From Triangularia verruculosa (Eukaryota; Ascomycota; Sordariomycetes; Sordariales; Podosporaceae): DNA of 41,031 bases. The DNA is taken from assembly GCA_033296885.1 (NCBI GenBank), contig MU864069.1:1-41031 (forward strand), written 5' to 3'. Positions 10,602 to 21,836 of the stretch are shown here, one piece after another (position 1 is the stretch's first letter; every line of letters begins with the position of its first letter). Under the pieces are notes generated by a model. The model was given only the letters and a program-made list of their open reading frames with translations. It was not told the DNA's origin and did not search any database. A program made the position numbers and the translations under genes.

Positions 10602-11068
10602 CTCTGTAGGGCTCGTGAGCAATTTGTAGGCTACCCCCTCCATCATCAAGGTCCTCCAGGAGTGTAAAAGTCCATCCAATGCTTCCTTAACTTTGCAGAC
10701 AGTGCTACTGTAGAAGAGACTCGGACAAGTGGATTGTAGGAGAGACATAGAGTTGGCTGCTGTCTCCACGCACCGGTCCATCGGTCCTCTTCTGATTGGT
10801 TAGCTACATGGATTGTCTCTTCTCGTGATACCTCTGCTGATTGGCCCATCTATTGTGTCTGCGTCTGTCCGTGTTCATGGTCGTGATATAATGGGACTGT
10901 AGGTTGGCAGCATCAGATAATGGGTTATACGCTCCTTGACATCCTCATGTTGCAGCGGATGATGTATCAAGAGAAGAAGAGAATCCACGAGAGAAATAAC
11001 CTTAAGAATCCAGAAGCGTGGTTTCATCCACAATTGCCTACTGTACAGACTTGTTGTGTATTACCATT
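10602..11068. other. Intergenic, no gene seen
   Basis: No supported gene. Short frames here start at non-ATG codons or lack any family resemblance. The stretch leads into the dispersed hairpin-type repeats downstream. Confidence 0.5.
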
Positions 11069-11620
11069 AGAAGCCATTTATGGCTTCAGTAGAGGCAGCG
11101 ATTCCCTCTGCTTGTTGCCTAAGTCAAAACGTAGAAGCTGTTTCTGGCTCCAGCAAAGGCAGACCATCGCTGCCGCCACAGACAAAATGAAAGAAGCCGT
11201 TTCTGGCTTTAGCAGAGGCTGAGATTTCATATCATGATCCTAGCGCTGCCTTAGGCTCAATGGTTTGCGTTGTAATCATGTGGAAGCTGTTTTTGGCTCT
11301 GCAGGGGGCAGAAGTTCCTTTTTATATTGTCAAGCCAACTGGCTATGCTCCAAAAATGGCTCTGCTCCAAAAATGGCTCTTGGAATCAAACAGACCCACT
11401 CAAAAGGTAGCATTCGATGGCTGGCGGCTCCGTAAGGCGAGTATGAACTAGCGTAAAAATGCAATCTTATATGCTTGATTAAGTTAAAAACTATCCAAAG
11501 TTTCGGTGAACCGGGATGTAGGAATAATGTTTGGGGAGATGATTTGTCTGATTTGGACGAATTCAGAAACTGATCCTGGCGTAACGCTGCAGGAGCTGTT
11601 TCTGACTCTGGCGAAAGCAG
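11069..11620 (+). repeat. Dispersed 30-bp hairpin-type repeats
   Basis: Five imperfect copies of a motif close to AGAAGCYGTTTCTGGCTY followed by a purine-rich GCARAGGCAG tail start at 11069, 11133, 11192, 11282 and 11591. The core can fold on itself: in the first copy GAAGCCAT and ATGGCTTC are exact reverse complements with a 2-nt loop. A related inverted copy (AGAAACAGCTCTGG) lies near 11671. The intervals vary (64, 59, 90, 309 bp), so this is not a simple minisatellite. It may be a MITE-like nested repeat. No coding frame is convincing. Confidence 0.6.
11347..11380 (+). repeat. 17-bp exact tandem duplication
   Basis: GCTCCAAAAATGGCTCT occurs twice head to tail (11347-11363 and 11364-11380) within the hairpin-repeat block. 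Its reverse complement resembles the core of those repeats. Confidence 0.8.
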
Positions 11621-12057
11621 GGGTTTACCTGTCATAATCCCTACCTGCTTGACCGAACGGTCTACGCTCCAGAAACAGCTCTGGAATAACACGACGCTTT
11701 TCTGCTAGGCAGAAAGAGCACGTGTTTTTGCTGCGATGATCGATACGTAGCTTTCCTGCCAGCGTCACAATTAACCAACGACAAGCCGCACGGCGGTGGC
11801 CGCATATAGGACGCGGGGGCGTCCCAACTAATCACCTAGGAACTAGAAGGGAACCAGTCAGGATGGCCAGAAAGTGCTATGGCGCTAAGACGCCCGAAAT
11901 GTTGCATACTGCAAGATGCTCGAGGGTGCTCGGCGAAAGAGCAGGACGAGCACTCGGGAAGAATTCTAGTATATAGTCGTTCGGTTAGGATGGGCTCGGA
12001 GGAGTTAATCAGTTTGCAATACAAGTATCCTGAGAGACTGATATATGCTATTACCAG

Positions 12058-12948
12058 GAACCGAGGCGCTCTGACAACCCTCAGCTACGAGACGAGTATC
12101 GTGTTTATAAAACTCTCTCCGGCGGCGGTCAAGAGCTGATGGATGGTATTCCGAGGGTTCATTCTTTTAATCCCTTTAGCTTTTACGCTGGTATTCGCAA
12201 GAACCTCTTCCGCATCGCCCCTGGGCCCAACGGGACACCCAACGAGCCTGTTGCCCGGCTACAGGCTTTGCGCTCCAAGCTCTTGATCCCGACCAATGTC
12301 GACCATGACCCTTACATCGTCGCCACGCTCCTCGCCATGGCGCAAGCGCACTTTTACCGGATACCCGCCTACAGCGGCAGGATGACCCCCAATGGCAGCC
12401 AGGGCCAGAAGGGCGTGCGACTGCGCATGCCACAGTTCCGCGACATCAAGGTTCAGCTCATCACCCATGACGAGGGCCAAAAAAGTGATCCTCATTTCAT
12501 CGTCTATACTGCCGTCGTCACCGCTGCCTTCTTGGAGAGGTTCATGACCCCGCACAAGACCCCCTGCTCACGGTCTGTCGACAGCGAAGCTGGGCTCGGC
12601 ATGAAGATTGCCTATACCCCAGTCAAGGTCTGGCCTATTCTTGGTCTCAAGGAGCGTCTTGCCAAGGCACTCGGGCCTGAGATTTCGGGCGTCTTGCCAT
12701 TTGACAACCCGGACTTTATCGACCTCCACGGCCCACTGGTTGAGCCTGCCCCTGAACAACTGCCCGTCTTTGCCCACCTCATCAGTCAGCGCAAGCTCAA
12801 GCGGCGGCGCGAGAGGCAGCCCATAGAAGAGATGCTGAATAGCAGTTTTGAGGAGGAACCGCCCAGCTCGGACGATCGGCCTGTACTCAGTTCAAGCGCT
12901 AAGAGGAGACGGACAGCACGGTCGGTTGGGACTTTGGAGGTTTGCTAG
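12058..12948 (+). CDS. Conserved-type fungal hypothetical protein
   Basis: The open frame from the ATG at 12139 encodes 269 residues, with RVHSFNPFSFYAGIRKNLFR near the start and DHDPYIVATLLAMAQAHFYR in the middle. The C-terminus is basic (RKLKRRRERQ and AKRRRTARS), resembling nuclear localisation signals. I know no function. The frame stays open upstream to a TGA at 12031. A good splice acceptor (ATTACCAG, ending 12057) would add 27 protein-like residues (KTLSGGGQELMDGIPR spans the ATG), so the true start is probably on an upstream exon I could not place. The ATG at 12139 is the minimal start. The product may be cytosolic or nuclear; no signal peptide or membrane segment is seen in this part. 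Confidence 0.6.
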   Translation, partial: EPRRSDNPQLRDEYRVYKTLSGGGQELMDGIPRVHSFNPFSFYAGIRKNLFRIAPGPNGTPNEPVARLQALRSKLLIPTNVDHDPYIVATLLAMAQAHFYRIPAYSGRMTPNGSQGQKGVRLRMPQFRDIKVQLITHDEGQKSDPHFIVYTAVVTAAFLERFMTPHKTPCSRSVDSEAGLGMKIAYTPVKVWPILGLKERLAKALGPEISGVLPFDNPDFIDLHGPLVEPAPEQLPVFAHLISQRKLKRRRERQPIEEMLNSSFEEEPPSSDDRPVLSSSAKRRRTARSVGTLEVC

Positions 12949-13985
12949 GAACGCTCTTCCTAGCCTTTGGTTTTTTTGATTTTCTTCTTTTTCGCCGCAT
13001 CATCACGACATTTGAGCATGGCACGAATGAATGACGGACCTGAAACGAAAAGGGAATGAGTGTTACGGAAATTGTAACTAATGAGGGAGCGTTTTTTTTG
13101 TTTTTTTTTGTTTTTTTCTGATGTATTGTACATATGCTCACGGATACCCCCTTTGCTTTTTCACAGCCAATGGTTGGAAAACCTGGATACTGGCATAGAC
13201 GCGTGTGAGACGCGGTGGACTCGACGAAGCATGAAAGTAGGCAGGCGTTGACTGGAAAGCATCACTGGGTTTGGGCACAGGGGAGGTTCTGTAGATTTCT
13301 CTTTATATCATGGTGCTGGCTGATTGGCAAGGACGAGCCAGCAATGGTTCGTCGTTGTTTCGGATGGCAGCCTTTTCTTACCTCAATGGACATGACAAGG
13401 GCGTTTCTTCCTCTGCCGCATCAAAAGACAACATGAAGGTGTTTGATTTGTAGTGTGCAGAGCGACCCCACTGTGCGGAAGTCCTTGGACCAGGGTGGCT
13501 AAGACCAAGGGTTCATTGGTCTGAAGTTGTCACGGTTGTTGCGGCCCGTTGCAGATCCCTGCGCGCATCGATGGCATCTTGCAGCGGGAATGACATCAAT
13601 TATTCTTGGACGGAGAAAGAAACGAGATGGGAGCATGGATCACATCTTGTTGTGCTATATGTATATTTGAAGCTGAGTGACACTGTGGTTGGTGTAAATT
13701 GGATGTACCATCGAGCTTGCAAAGAAAGAAATATATATATTCATCTGCTCAAATCATAAACATACATAGATTGACAAGGTGGATGAATGGCTGCATGTGT
13801 GATGCGAAACTGTCAACATCTTACATGGCGATGACGGCTACAGAATTGGACACATCAAAGTCACGGCAAAACTCATGAGGGATTAATAGCAGAGAGCTGT
13901 GTGTGGCCCAGGGTACCTAAGGTAGATAAAGATTCAAAAGCATACATTTGATTGATAATAAAGCAGAATAAAAATAAAAAAAGTT
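12949..13985. other. Intergenic, no gene seen
   Basis: 3' flank of the hypothetical gene, including a T-rich run with isolated Gs near 13091-13119. Short frames such as the 62-codon ATG frame at 13571 show no family resemblance. The last part is the downstream flank of the tRNA, where an A-rich stretch at about 13968-13982 reads as a T-run on the tRNA strand and could be the RNA polymerase III terminator. Confidence 0.5.
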
Positions 13986-14094
13986 TCCCACACCGGGAAT
14001 TGAACCCGGGTCTCCAGGGAAGTCTTTCTCCGGTCTCTTGGTGATTCAAGAGGGATGTGAAAACCTGGTATGCTAACTACTACACTATATGGGA
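13986..14094 (-). tRNA. tRNA-Glu (anticodon TTC), with intron
   Basis: The minus strand begins TCCCATATAGTGTAGTAGTT and ends GGTTCAATTCCCGGTGTGGGA without CCA, giving a full cloverleaf of 71 nt after removal of a 38-nt intron. The acceptor stem TCCCATA pairs with the TGTGGGA end (one G-T pair), the anticodon stem CCAGG pairs with CCTGG, and the loop TTTTCAC puts TTC at positions 34-36, reading GAA. The intron (14057-14020) sits right after position 37, the canonical nuclear tRNA intron site. The B box GGTTCAATTCC is intact. This is a nuclear gene with its own internal promoter, unrelated to the neighbours. Confidence 0.95.
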
Positions 14095-16783
14095 GTTTGC
14101 TTGTTGAATTTGGCTTTTGGGGAAACGGTTGAAGAAGGTGGTAAAATCTGGAGGAGGAAGGAGCGTGGCTGAGAGTTACTACCTTAGCTGGTGAGCGGTG
14201 GGTTGTGAGGAAGGTGTTTCCTCTTTTTTTTGCTTTGAAATCGACACCTTCCAGGTTGATTCCAGCTCAACCCGAATCAAAGACCATCTTGATTCCGCCT
14301 TGCAATGCCCCTTTCCCCGACTCAGATACCACCAGCTTGGCAGCTTTCTTGCCTACAGACAGAGACGACTGAAAGATTTCACTAATATAGCTAGGCAAGA
14401 CTTTCCATATGTCCGGTTGCTCCATGTTGATACTATCCAGGGGGCGCGGAAGAGCTTATCATTTCTGAAAAGGGAAGTGGCTGGACGCAAAGACGAGAGA
14501 TCGTCAGGGCAGAGCCCCCTTCCAAGCTACCGACCTAGAGATCTAACTTTTTCCTGACTCGGGGCATCTCACTTTCACATGCTGGGAAATACGGTCACAT
14601 TCGAGTTGCTAATAAAATCTACAGCCGCCCGTCGATTTGTGGAAATCCGGGGAAGACATTGTACCTGTACATCCCACTACTTACGTCCCTAGTGTAGGCT
14701 GGTAGATGCGGGGTGCATTAGCTCTCTTCCATCTCGCTGACCTCTCTCCCCTCTCCGGGTCCCCGCTGCGTCTTGGGAAATAGGGCGACGGGTGCGGAGG
14801 ACATCAGGATTTTGGCTTGTGAAAGTACCGATACTGTTCCTACTGACGGAAGACACCGTGACGGTTCCCTCATTGTTTGTCGTGTTCGGTGTGCTCAGAC
14901 TGCTCCTGGATATCTCGGGGCTCGGATAACCGGAGGTCTGAGAACTTACATGCTCATGATGTTTAGTGCGCAATGGATGACATTTGCTGACTTTGAATTG
15001 ACACATCTACACCTCGGCAGCGTCCTGCGCCATTGTTGCGATGATTGGCATATGAAAGTTGGAGATGGGTGCTGGGCTGACTACCGGCGTCGATGGCCAC
15101 CGGAGAATTCAAACAGGGAGAGCTGTTGTCTAGGGTTGGTCACCCTCTTGCAGGTTCTTGATGAGCTTGGCCAGACACACTAAGGCGGACCAGCACGACA
15201 GTAACAGGGGCTGCTCGTGTTCGTCATCGTGGACCAAGGGGAGAGCTCAGGACGGGGGATGTGATTGAGTGGAGGATGCTCCGAGACTTTAGGCTCGTAC
15301 GAGTCGTTCTGTGTAGGAGGTATGTATGTAAGGTAGGTACAAGGCAGGTAGTGTACTCTGTCGTGGACTTGGGACACCGGGGGCTGAGTTCCGAGTCTTG
15401 GGCTTTTGTGTTGTATTTCCCGAGCGCCATCTTGGACGACCTGACTCGCCATGTTGGTCAACAGACATGTTTCGCAACACAACACCTTTCCCTTCTCGAA
15501 TACGGTATCGTCTGCCGTCATAACGCCAAGAATCTATTCACGGCTGGCGGAGCGACGATTGCCTTGCCCAGACCTGGATGGCGTCGGCCGTTATAAACAG
15601 AAAAGGAAAAGAGCGCTGGCAGGCGCATCTTCCCACCGACTGCCCGACCTCTGTTATTGCTCCGGGTAGATACATAATGCTCGAGCAGGATAACCCTCGC
15701 GCGGGGTGCTCACGGCGGTAAAAATAACATCAGCTTTTCTGGACCCTTTTCATAGCACCGTCAAAGAAGCTCCACTTTTGCACAACAGTTCCCCTGGCGC
15801 TCACCACCATATTCTCGCTTCCTTGACACCCCGGTGATGTAGAGCCGTCGCTCCAAGATCTTTTCTTTCCAGCAGGCTACCCCTCACCCGGGACCGTTGC
15901 CAGCGCGAGTCTGGGCTGCGGGGAAATCTGTATCTGTGTCTCGATAGTGTCTTTGCATCTAGCGTACCAGCCCGGTCGAGGAAATAGATCTACAGCCCAC
16001 GATCTGCTTGCCGCAAGTTAGCTTTCCTTCCCACCTATCCCCCAAAGCCGAGGCTTCTCTAGCGTCAGACACCAAAAGCTTCTTCACATGCCCACTGTTT
16101 TTTGCTGTTTGAGCACGGCTGACGACGGTATTCACAGCAGTGTTTTTGGCAGAGGTTTCTATATTACCTTACGTACATACATGATGCTAGATGCGCGGAA
16201 TAAGAGACAGCGCTAGACTCTCAGTGCTACCTTCCACAGCGCCCCAGACCGCCGGATGACCACAGGTGTTCTCAGGTATTGTCATCCCCCCACGATAGGG
16301 GATGGGCCAGCGGGAGGTTTTCATACCCAACCCCCAAAATCTAATCTCGTGGTCCACTCCATGCCTTGGAGGGCTGTTAGCGAAGGACCATAGGCGCCAC
16401 ACCTCATCGGTCGTGCGCAAGATACAAAACGCCTTTTTGAATTCTCAAAAATGCCTTTATCAAAGCTGTCAAGGCCTTCCTAAGAACCAGAAGTATGCTG
16501 AGAGGGACGATCACGATGCAAGGCAAGGGCTTATGGATAATTTTCTTTCTGATGTCTAGTCCTAACAGCGGTTCAAGGCCAGGAGAGTACAACACTCAGA
16601 GCCGCCCCGAATGAAACCTCAAAACTAGATCGCCGCGCCTCGGAGTGGTACCGCAACGGCAGTCCCCCCGATGCCTCCCCCGGCCGCTTGCCCATCCTGT
16701 ACATATCTCCTTGATGCCAGTCAGTCAAGTGGCTTGCTGGAGACCATGTCCGCGTACATGGGAGCTTTTTCTGGGGAAGCCTT
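14095..16783. other. Gene-poor intergenic region
   Basis: About 2.7 kb with no supported gene. The frames of 60-136 codons mostly begin at GTG or TTG; the few with ATG (for example 15521 and 16788 on the minus strand) show no recognisable domain or splice-linked extension. GGTAGGTA-type short motifs occur near 15320-15345. It could hold a multi-exon gene or a non-coding RNA that is not visible by eye. Confidence 0.45.
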
Positions 16784-16821
16784 GTCATGTCACAGTAACC
16801 CGCGTCATGTCACCGTAACCC
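16784..16821 (+). repeat. 18-bp direct repeat in lipase promoter
   Basis: GTCATGTCACAGTAACCC at 16784-16801 is repeated with one mismatch at 16804-16821. The period is 20 bp, so both copies face the same side of the helix. It lies about 200-236 bp upstream of the lipase ATG and is a candidate tandem regulator site. Confidence 0.6.
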
Positions 16822-16923
16822 ACAATGGTGGAGTGCAGCAGGGCAGGTACAAGCTCTTGTCGTTGAGATTTCAAGTGGACACAAACCACAGCGGTTGTTG
16901 AACAAACGGCATATGGCGAGAGC

Positions 16924-16930
16924 TATATAG
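16924..16930 (+). promoter_or_regulatory. TATA box of the lipase gene
   Basis: TATATAG about 96 bp upstream of the ATG at 17020; a CT-rich stretch follows it. Spacing is typical for fungal promoters. Confidence 0.55.
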
Positions 16931-17019
16931 ATCTCGTCCCTCGCCGCCCTCCTTGGGCATAAGAGAGGTCGTCAGCCAGGGAATCTCATCCGTCACCTCC
17001 GCATCCCAGACAAAACACC

Positions 17020-18813
17020 ATGAAGGGCGTCGCCACTCTCGTCGCCGCCGCGGCCCTCGTTGGCCAGGCCTTCGCCGCTCCTCCTGAGCCGCCTACACAG
17101 GTTCTTGAGAAGAGGGCCCGGCCGACCGTCTCCATCGCCCAGGGCAATGTCGTCGGTGTCACACGCATTAACACGGAAGCCTTCAATGGCATTCCCTTTG
17201 CGCAGGCCCCCGTTGGCCCTCTCCGCCTGAAGCCTCCCGTCAGAACCACTGCTTCTTTCGGTACCTACGACGCCGGTGGTATTGCCGCCGCTTGCCCTCA
17301 GTTCTTGGCCGATACCGACTCGGAAGACTTTCTTACCCGAGTCATCGATAAGCTTATCAACACTACTCTGTTCCAGAAGGCACTCAAGATCAGCGAGGAC
17401 TGCCTTAACATTAACGTGATTCGTCCTACCGGTACTAAGGCGGGTGACAAGTTGCCTGTGTTATTCTGGATCTACGGAGGCGGTTTCGAGGTAAGTAATT
17501 GAACATCTTGTATGTTTAATGTCGTCTACTTGGCTAACCTTTTACTACAGCTCGGCTGGAGCTCTATATATGACGGAGGTCCGCTTGTCTCTAATGCTAT
17601 GGCCGCCGGAAAGCCCTATATATTTGTCGCTGTCAACTACCGTGTGGGTGCCTTTGGTTTCATGCCCGGCAAAGAGATTCTCCAGGATGGCTCTGCTAAT
17701 CTTGGCCACCTTGACCAGCGTATGGGCCTCGAGTGGGTTGCCGATAACATTGCTGCGTTCGGCGGGGACCCGGATAAGGTCACCATCTGGGGCGAGTCGG
17801 CCGGCGCTATCTCGGTGTGGAACATGATGTCCATGTATGACGGAAACATCAGCTATAAGGGCAAACCTCTGTTCCGCGGCGCTATTATAAACTCGGGCAG
17901 TATTGTCCCTGCCGACCCCGTCAACTGCCCTAAGGGCCAGGAGATCTACGATACGGTAGTGGCCCGCACTAGCTGCAGCGGTACTGCTGACACCCTCAAC
18001 TGCCTGCGCAACTTGCCCTATCAGACCTTCCTGAAGGCCGCTAACTCGGTCCCCGCTATCTTGTCCTACAACTCGGTAGCTCTCTCGTACCTGCCCCGTC
18101 CCGACGGTGTTACTCTGACCGACAGCGCCGACCGTCTTGTCCGCGCAGGCAAGTACGCCGCCGTGCCCATGATTATCGGCGACCAGGAAGACGAGGGCAC
18201 CATCTTCTCGCTCTTCCAATGGAACGTCACCTCTACTAGTAGGCTCGAGGACTACCTCAGGGGGTACTTTTTCCACGGCGCTACCGCCAAGCAAATCAAG
18301 GGCCTCGTCGCCGAGTACTCCCCCCTGATCTCGGCCGGCTCCCCCTTCGGCTCGGGCATCTTCAACGAGTTCTACCCCGGCTTCAAGCGCCTCGCCGCCC
18401 TTCTCGGCGACGTCGTCTTCACCCTCACCCGCCGCGTCTTTATCGAGTACGCCGTGGCCGCTAACCCGAGCGTGCCCGTGTGGTCGTACCTGGCCAGCTA
18501 TAACGAGGGCACCCTGTTCCTGGGCACCTTCCACGGCAGCGACCTGCTGCAGGTGTTTTACGGCATCCTGCCCAACTACGCGAGCAGGAGCATCCAGAAC
18601 TTTTACGCCAACTTTGTGTACAACCTCGACCCCAACGACGCGTCGGGCGGGACGAGCGCCATGAGCAAGGTGAAGGAGAACTGGCCGACGTGGAATGCGA
18701 AAGACAGGAGGCTGATTCAGTTCTTCAACAACCGGAACGGGTACCTCAAGGATGACTTCCGCGAGGGGGCCAAGAAGTACATTGCTAGCAATATTGATTC
18801 GCTGCATATTTGA
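17020..18813 (+). CDS. Secreted type-B carboxylesterase/lipase
   Basis: Two exons, 17020-17490 and 17551-18813, join across a 60-bp intron (donor GTAAGT, branch GGCTAACC, acceptor CTACAG) to give 577 residues, normal for the family. A signal peptide (MKGVATLVAAAALVGQAFA) is followed by a possible Kex2-type KR at 31-32. Family marks in order: the EDCLNINV signature at 126-133, the oxyanion segment GGGFE at 153-157 (straddling the intron), the nucleophile Ser240 in GESAG, Glu372 in DEGT and His485 in FHGSD. The catalytic triad is therefore complete. The enzyme hydrolyses carboxylic esters, probably lipids or plant/insect esters outside the cell. It belongs with the Geotrichum/Candida lipase and cholinesterase fold. 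The ATG has a good CACCATG context. It stands alone, with no cotranscribed partner. Confidence 0.94.
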
Positions 18814-20071
18814 AGGGGGGGAGCATCCTTTTTGTTTTTGTTTTTTTCTTTACTTTTTCTTTTGTTTTTGTGCATTCTTGGGATGATGTTATGATGATTA
18901 TGAGTTCCAGGTTGATTGGATGGGATTTACTATGAACAAAGGGGGAGAGGGGGTTGATGAATGGGGCGGTAACATGTTCAGGCCACGCTTCAAGACACCG
19001 TAGGTAGTCGTAGCTGTGTGTCTGCTGCTGGGATTTGCGTCTCAGCAGGAGTGGGAATACAGAATCACAGATAATTCGTTCATTAATAACAAATTGTGAT
19101 GAACACTTGATTGCTGGTGGTTGTCGGGGTTGATTGGGCGGGGGGTCACGGTTGAAGTTGCCAAAGGTCCTGGGCAAAGCATGGAAGCCGAGGCAAGAAA
19201 GCGGCGGGAGAGTCTGTGATTTTGTAATGTATGGTAGAAGAACAGAAAAGGCAGCGGCTGCAAGGAAAGAGAGGGCATGTTGGGCAGCGCGGCCCTACGT
19301 CCCAGATGGATTACATGGGCACGGTTGCTGAGACCTCAGTCAATAGCTTCTCATCTGTACATGTAACTTTTCGTCCAGATGGCCTGTTCTTACTCCTCGC
19401 ACACTTAGTAACGTGTGGCTTTCCTACCACTAGGCTGACCAGTGTCAACCCCAGATAATTCCTACGAGTCCCTTACTATTGAGATTCTGAATGTTGCTTC
19501 GAGATCAATGGATCCCGTTGCTCTCCTTCAGTTCAGCTGGTAAGAAAAAGAGCAGCCGATCACACCCTTAGACTCTGAGCACTCGTAAGCTCGATTTCTA
19601 AGCATGGACTTTTCGATGGGACTAGACAAGGGGGCTGCGAGAATTACTTGCTGGCTCGGTTGTAATTTCTAAGCGCCAAGCAACTTAGACACGACCCATT
19701 ACCTAGGCGAGCATCAACCATATCACAGAAAGCTGAGGAAGTGAAGCCCGGCTCCATGGGTAAGAGAAGATGCAACAGCGTTGCTGCCAATGGAAACAGT
19801 CTCGTCGGCGTGACTCACTTTGCGGTGAGATGCTGACCCGCGCGGGCATCGACGACCCAAGCACGACTTCGACGAGATGCCACGTGCAGGAGCACCAGGG
19901 CAGTAATGGCCATCAGGATCACGTCGCGATCCGGAAGCACCAAGTATAAGAACACCTCAACCACCGTTCGCATGCCTCCTGATCACCAGACTCGGCAGCT
20001 TCACAATTCCAGCCTTCCAGCCTACCTAAACAAAGATCTCCTCACCTTTCAACGACCCCTCTAATTTCACA
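18814..20071. other. Intergenic: lipase 3' flank and reductase promoter
   Basis: Begins with a T-rich low-complexity run (about 18829-18870), likely the 3' UTR of the lipase. No gene is supported in the rest. A TATA-like TATAAG at 19945-19950 lies about 122 bp before the ATG at 20072 and is followed by a CT/CA-rich leader. Confidence 0.5.
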
Positions 20072-20983
20072 ATGGCTCAAACTCGGATCACCTCGATCGG
20101 CATTGGCAACATGGGCGCCGCCCTGGCCGGCGCCCTGCTCAAGAACAACACGTCCGTGACTATCTGGAACCGGACTGCCGACCGCCCGCTGGTAAAGGAC
20201 CTCATCTCGGCGGGCGCCATTTTCGAGCCGTCAGTCGCCACCGCCATTGGCCGCAGCAACATCATCCTCTTCTGCCTCTTCGACTACCCCATCATCTCTG
20301 AAGCCCTCAAAGGCGTCGACGCCGACGGCGGCGCGCAGCCCTTCGCCGGCAAAACCATCATCAACCTCACCAACGGCACGCCGGCGCAGGCGCGCGAGCT
20401 CGAGACGTACCTGCGGCGCCTCGGCGCGGCCGCCTACTTCGACGGTGCCATCATGGTGCCGCCGCAGCTGGTCGGCACACCATCGGCGTTTGTGATTCTC
20501 GGCGGCGAGACCGAGGCGCGGTACACGCAGCTCGACATCCCCGGGGTGCTGGCGCCCGTCGCCAAAACCGTCCAGTACGTCGCCGAGGACGCCGGCGCCG
20601 CCTCGCTGCTGGACTGCGCCGCGCTCGCCGCCATGTACGGCATGTTCAGCGGCGCCTTCACCGGCTTCGGCCTTCTCCAGCGCCAGCGCGGCACCCGGCT
20701 GACCAAGAAGGCCGTTGACTCGGTCATGATTCCTATGCTGAACGCGCTGGTGCCGTACGTGGGCTCGCTCTCGGAGCAGGTGGATGAGATGCGGTGGATG
20801 GACAGTCTCGGCAACCCGCTCGCGATGCAGGCGGCCGGCGTGCGCAACATCATGCAGTCTTGCGAGGAGGAAGGGGTTGACGGGTCTGCGCTGAAGTGGC
20901 TGGTTGACAAGATGGAGATGGGTGTGAAGGAGGGCTATAGCGAGGGCGGGGTGGCGGTTGTGGGCAAGTACATGCTGAAGTGA
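20072..20983 (+). CDS. NAD(P)-dependent imine reductase/beta-HAD-like oxidoreductase
   Basis: A single-exon gene of 303 residues with an ATG in CACAATGG context. The N-terminal Rossmann fold shows GIGNMG at 10-15 and WNRT at 32-35, the latter typical of NADPH-using members. Next come a beta-hydroxyacid dehydrogenase-type core (NLTNGTPAQA near 115) and FDGAIMVPPQLVGTPSAF near 144, which resembles imine reductases and related 6-phosphogluconate/3-hydroxyisobutyrate dehydrogenase-like proteins. The C-terminal half is helical, as in the dimerising domain of the family. The substrate cannot be told from sequence: cyclic imines or short beta-hydroxy acids are the family's usual choices. GC content and codon use are high compared with the flanks. 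No biosynthetic partner is adjacent, so a cluster role is unsupported. Confidence 0.85.
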   Translation: MAQTRITSIGIGNMGAALAGALLKNNTSVTIWNRTADRPLVKDLISAGAIFEPSVATAIGRSNIILFCLFDYPIISEALKGVDADGGAQPFAGKTIINLTNGTPAQARELETYLRRLGAAAYFDGAIMVPPQLVGTPSAFVILGGETEARYTQLDIPGVLAPVAKTVQYVAEDAGAASLLDCAALAAMYGMFSGAFTGFGLLQRQRGTRLTKKAVDSVMIPMLNALVPYVGSLSEQVDEMRWMDSLGNPLAMQAAGVRNIMQSCEEEGVDGSALKWLVDKMEMGVKEGYSEGGVAVVGKYMLK

Positions 20984-21836
20984 GCAGTTTGGAGACAAGG
21001 CCTTGCGTTTATTTTGCTCCGATTTAGGGGCTCAAGGGTTGTGTATGTCGGCGAACCCATAGTTTGCATTCTTAGGTACTTTAGACAGATCATCAGCTTC
21101 TATTTCTTTACCAAAACTAGCAATGCACGCGTGCACTGTGATCCCGGCCCCCTGATTACCTAGGTCAAGGCTATGTTCATTGTATGGGTTGCGAGCTATA
21201 CGGTCTTTAAATTGTCTTGGGAATAAGTGCAGCCTGCGGGTGCACTCTTTGTTTAGATACCTAACCTATGTTTGAATGTGAAGGTAGTCGTTTGGCAAGG
21301 TAGTGTACGATAAATTGTCAAGTCTCATCACACCGTGTCAGTCAGCTCTGGTGAGTACCAATCTAGCAGTGGTGATGGTTCGAATCTCCGAGCCGAGGCG
21401 CCCTGTCGTGTTGCGAGCACTTGCATTCCTTAAACGGGCGCTAAGCTGGAAGTCTCGGTACGCCTCCGAGGCTCCGAGCGATATATTCTGCGATTTTTGG
21501 TACCGGGCGGGCGAAGGCTGAGAAGATGTCTTGTGTGGGGGTATTATTTATCCGGTCTTGCCACTCGCAATCCAGGCTCTTGCCGGCTTGTTAGGTATCC
21601 TGCGGTGTTTGGAGACAAATAATCTTTGATTTCTGAAGCTTGAGCCCTCAAATAAACACGTTTCTATTTATTCTGACAATGTAGGGAAAACTTGGTGGTG
21701 TAAGTGTTCCTGTAGTGTATGGCTGGGACTTGTAAGCCTACCTAAGCTCAGGGGCGAAGAGAAAAAAGGGGGGGAACCCCAACAGCTCTGCCATAGTCTA
21801 CCTCCAGTATAGCCTGGTCTCAGGTGGATTCAACCA
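20984..21836. other. Intergenic, no gene seen
   Basis: No supported gene. A tRNA B-box-like GGTTCGAATCTCC occurs at 21378-21390, but no cloverleaf can be drawn around it. The short frame at 21303 starts with a non-ATG codon. Confidence 0.5.

Noticed and set aside
14198..14557. 119-codon frame
   Set aside because: Starts with GTG, has no recognisable domain, and no splice-linked extension was seen.
14773..15521. Overlapping frames on both strands of 105-136 codons
   Set aside because: Mostly TTG/GTG starts, no family features and mutual overlap; probably chance.
17545..18807. Long minus-strand frame opposite the lipase
   Set aside because: Shadow of the lipase codons; composition is repetitive and no domain is seen.
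20231..20998. 255-residue minus-strand frame opposite the reductase
   Set aside because: Antisense shadow rich in His/Arg/Leu caused by high GC third positions.
21378..21390. tRNA B-box-like GGTTCGAATCTCC
   Set aside because: No acceptor, D or anticodon stems can be drawn around it; at best a SINE remnant.
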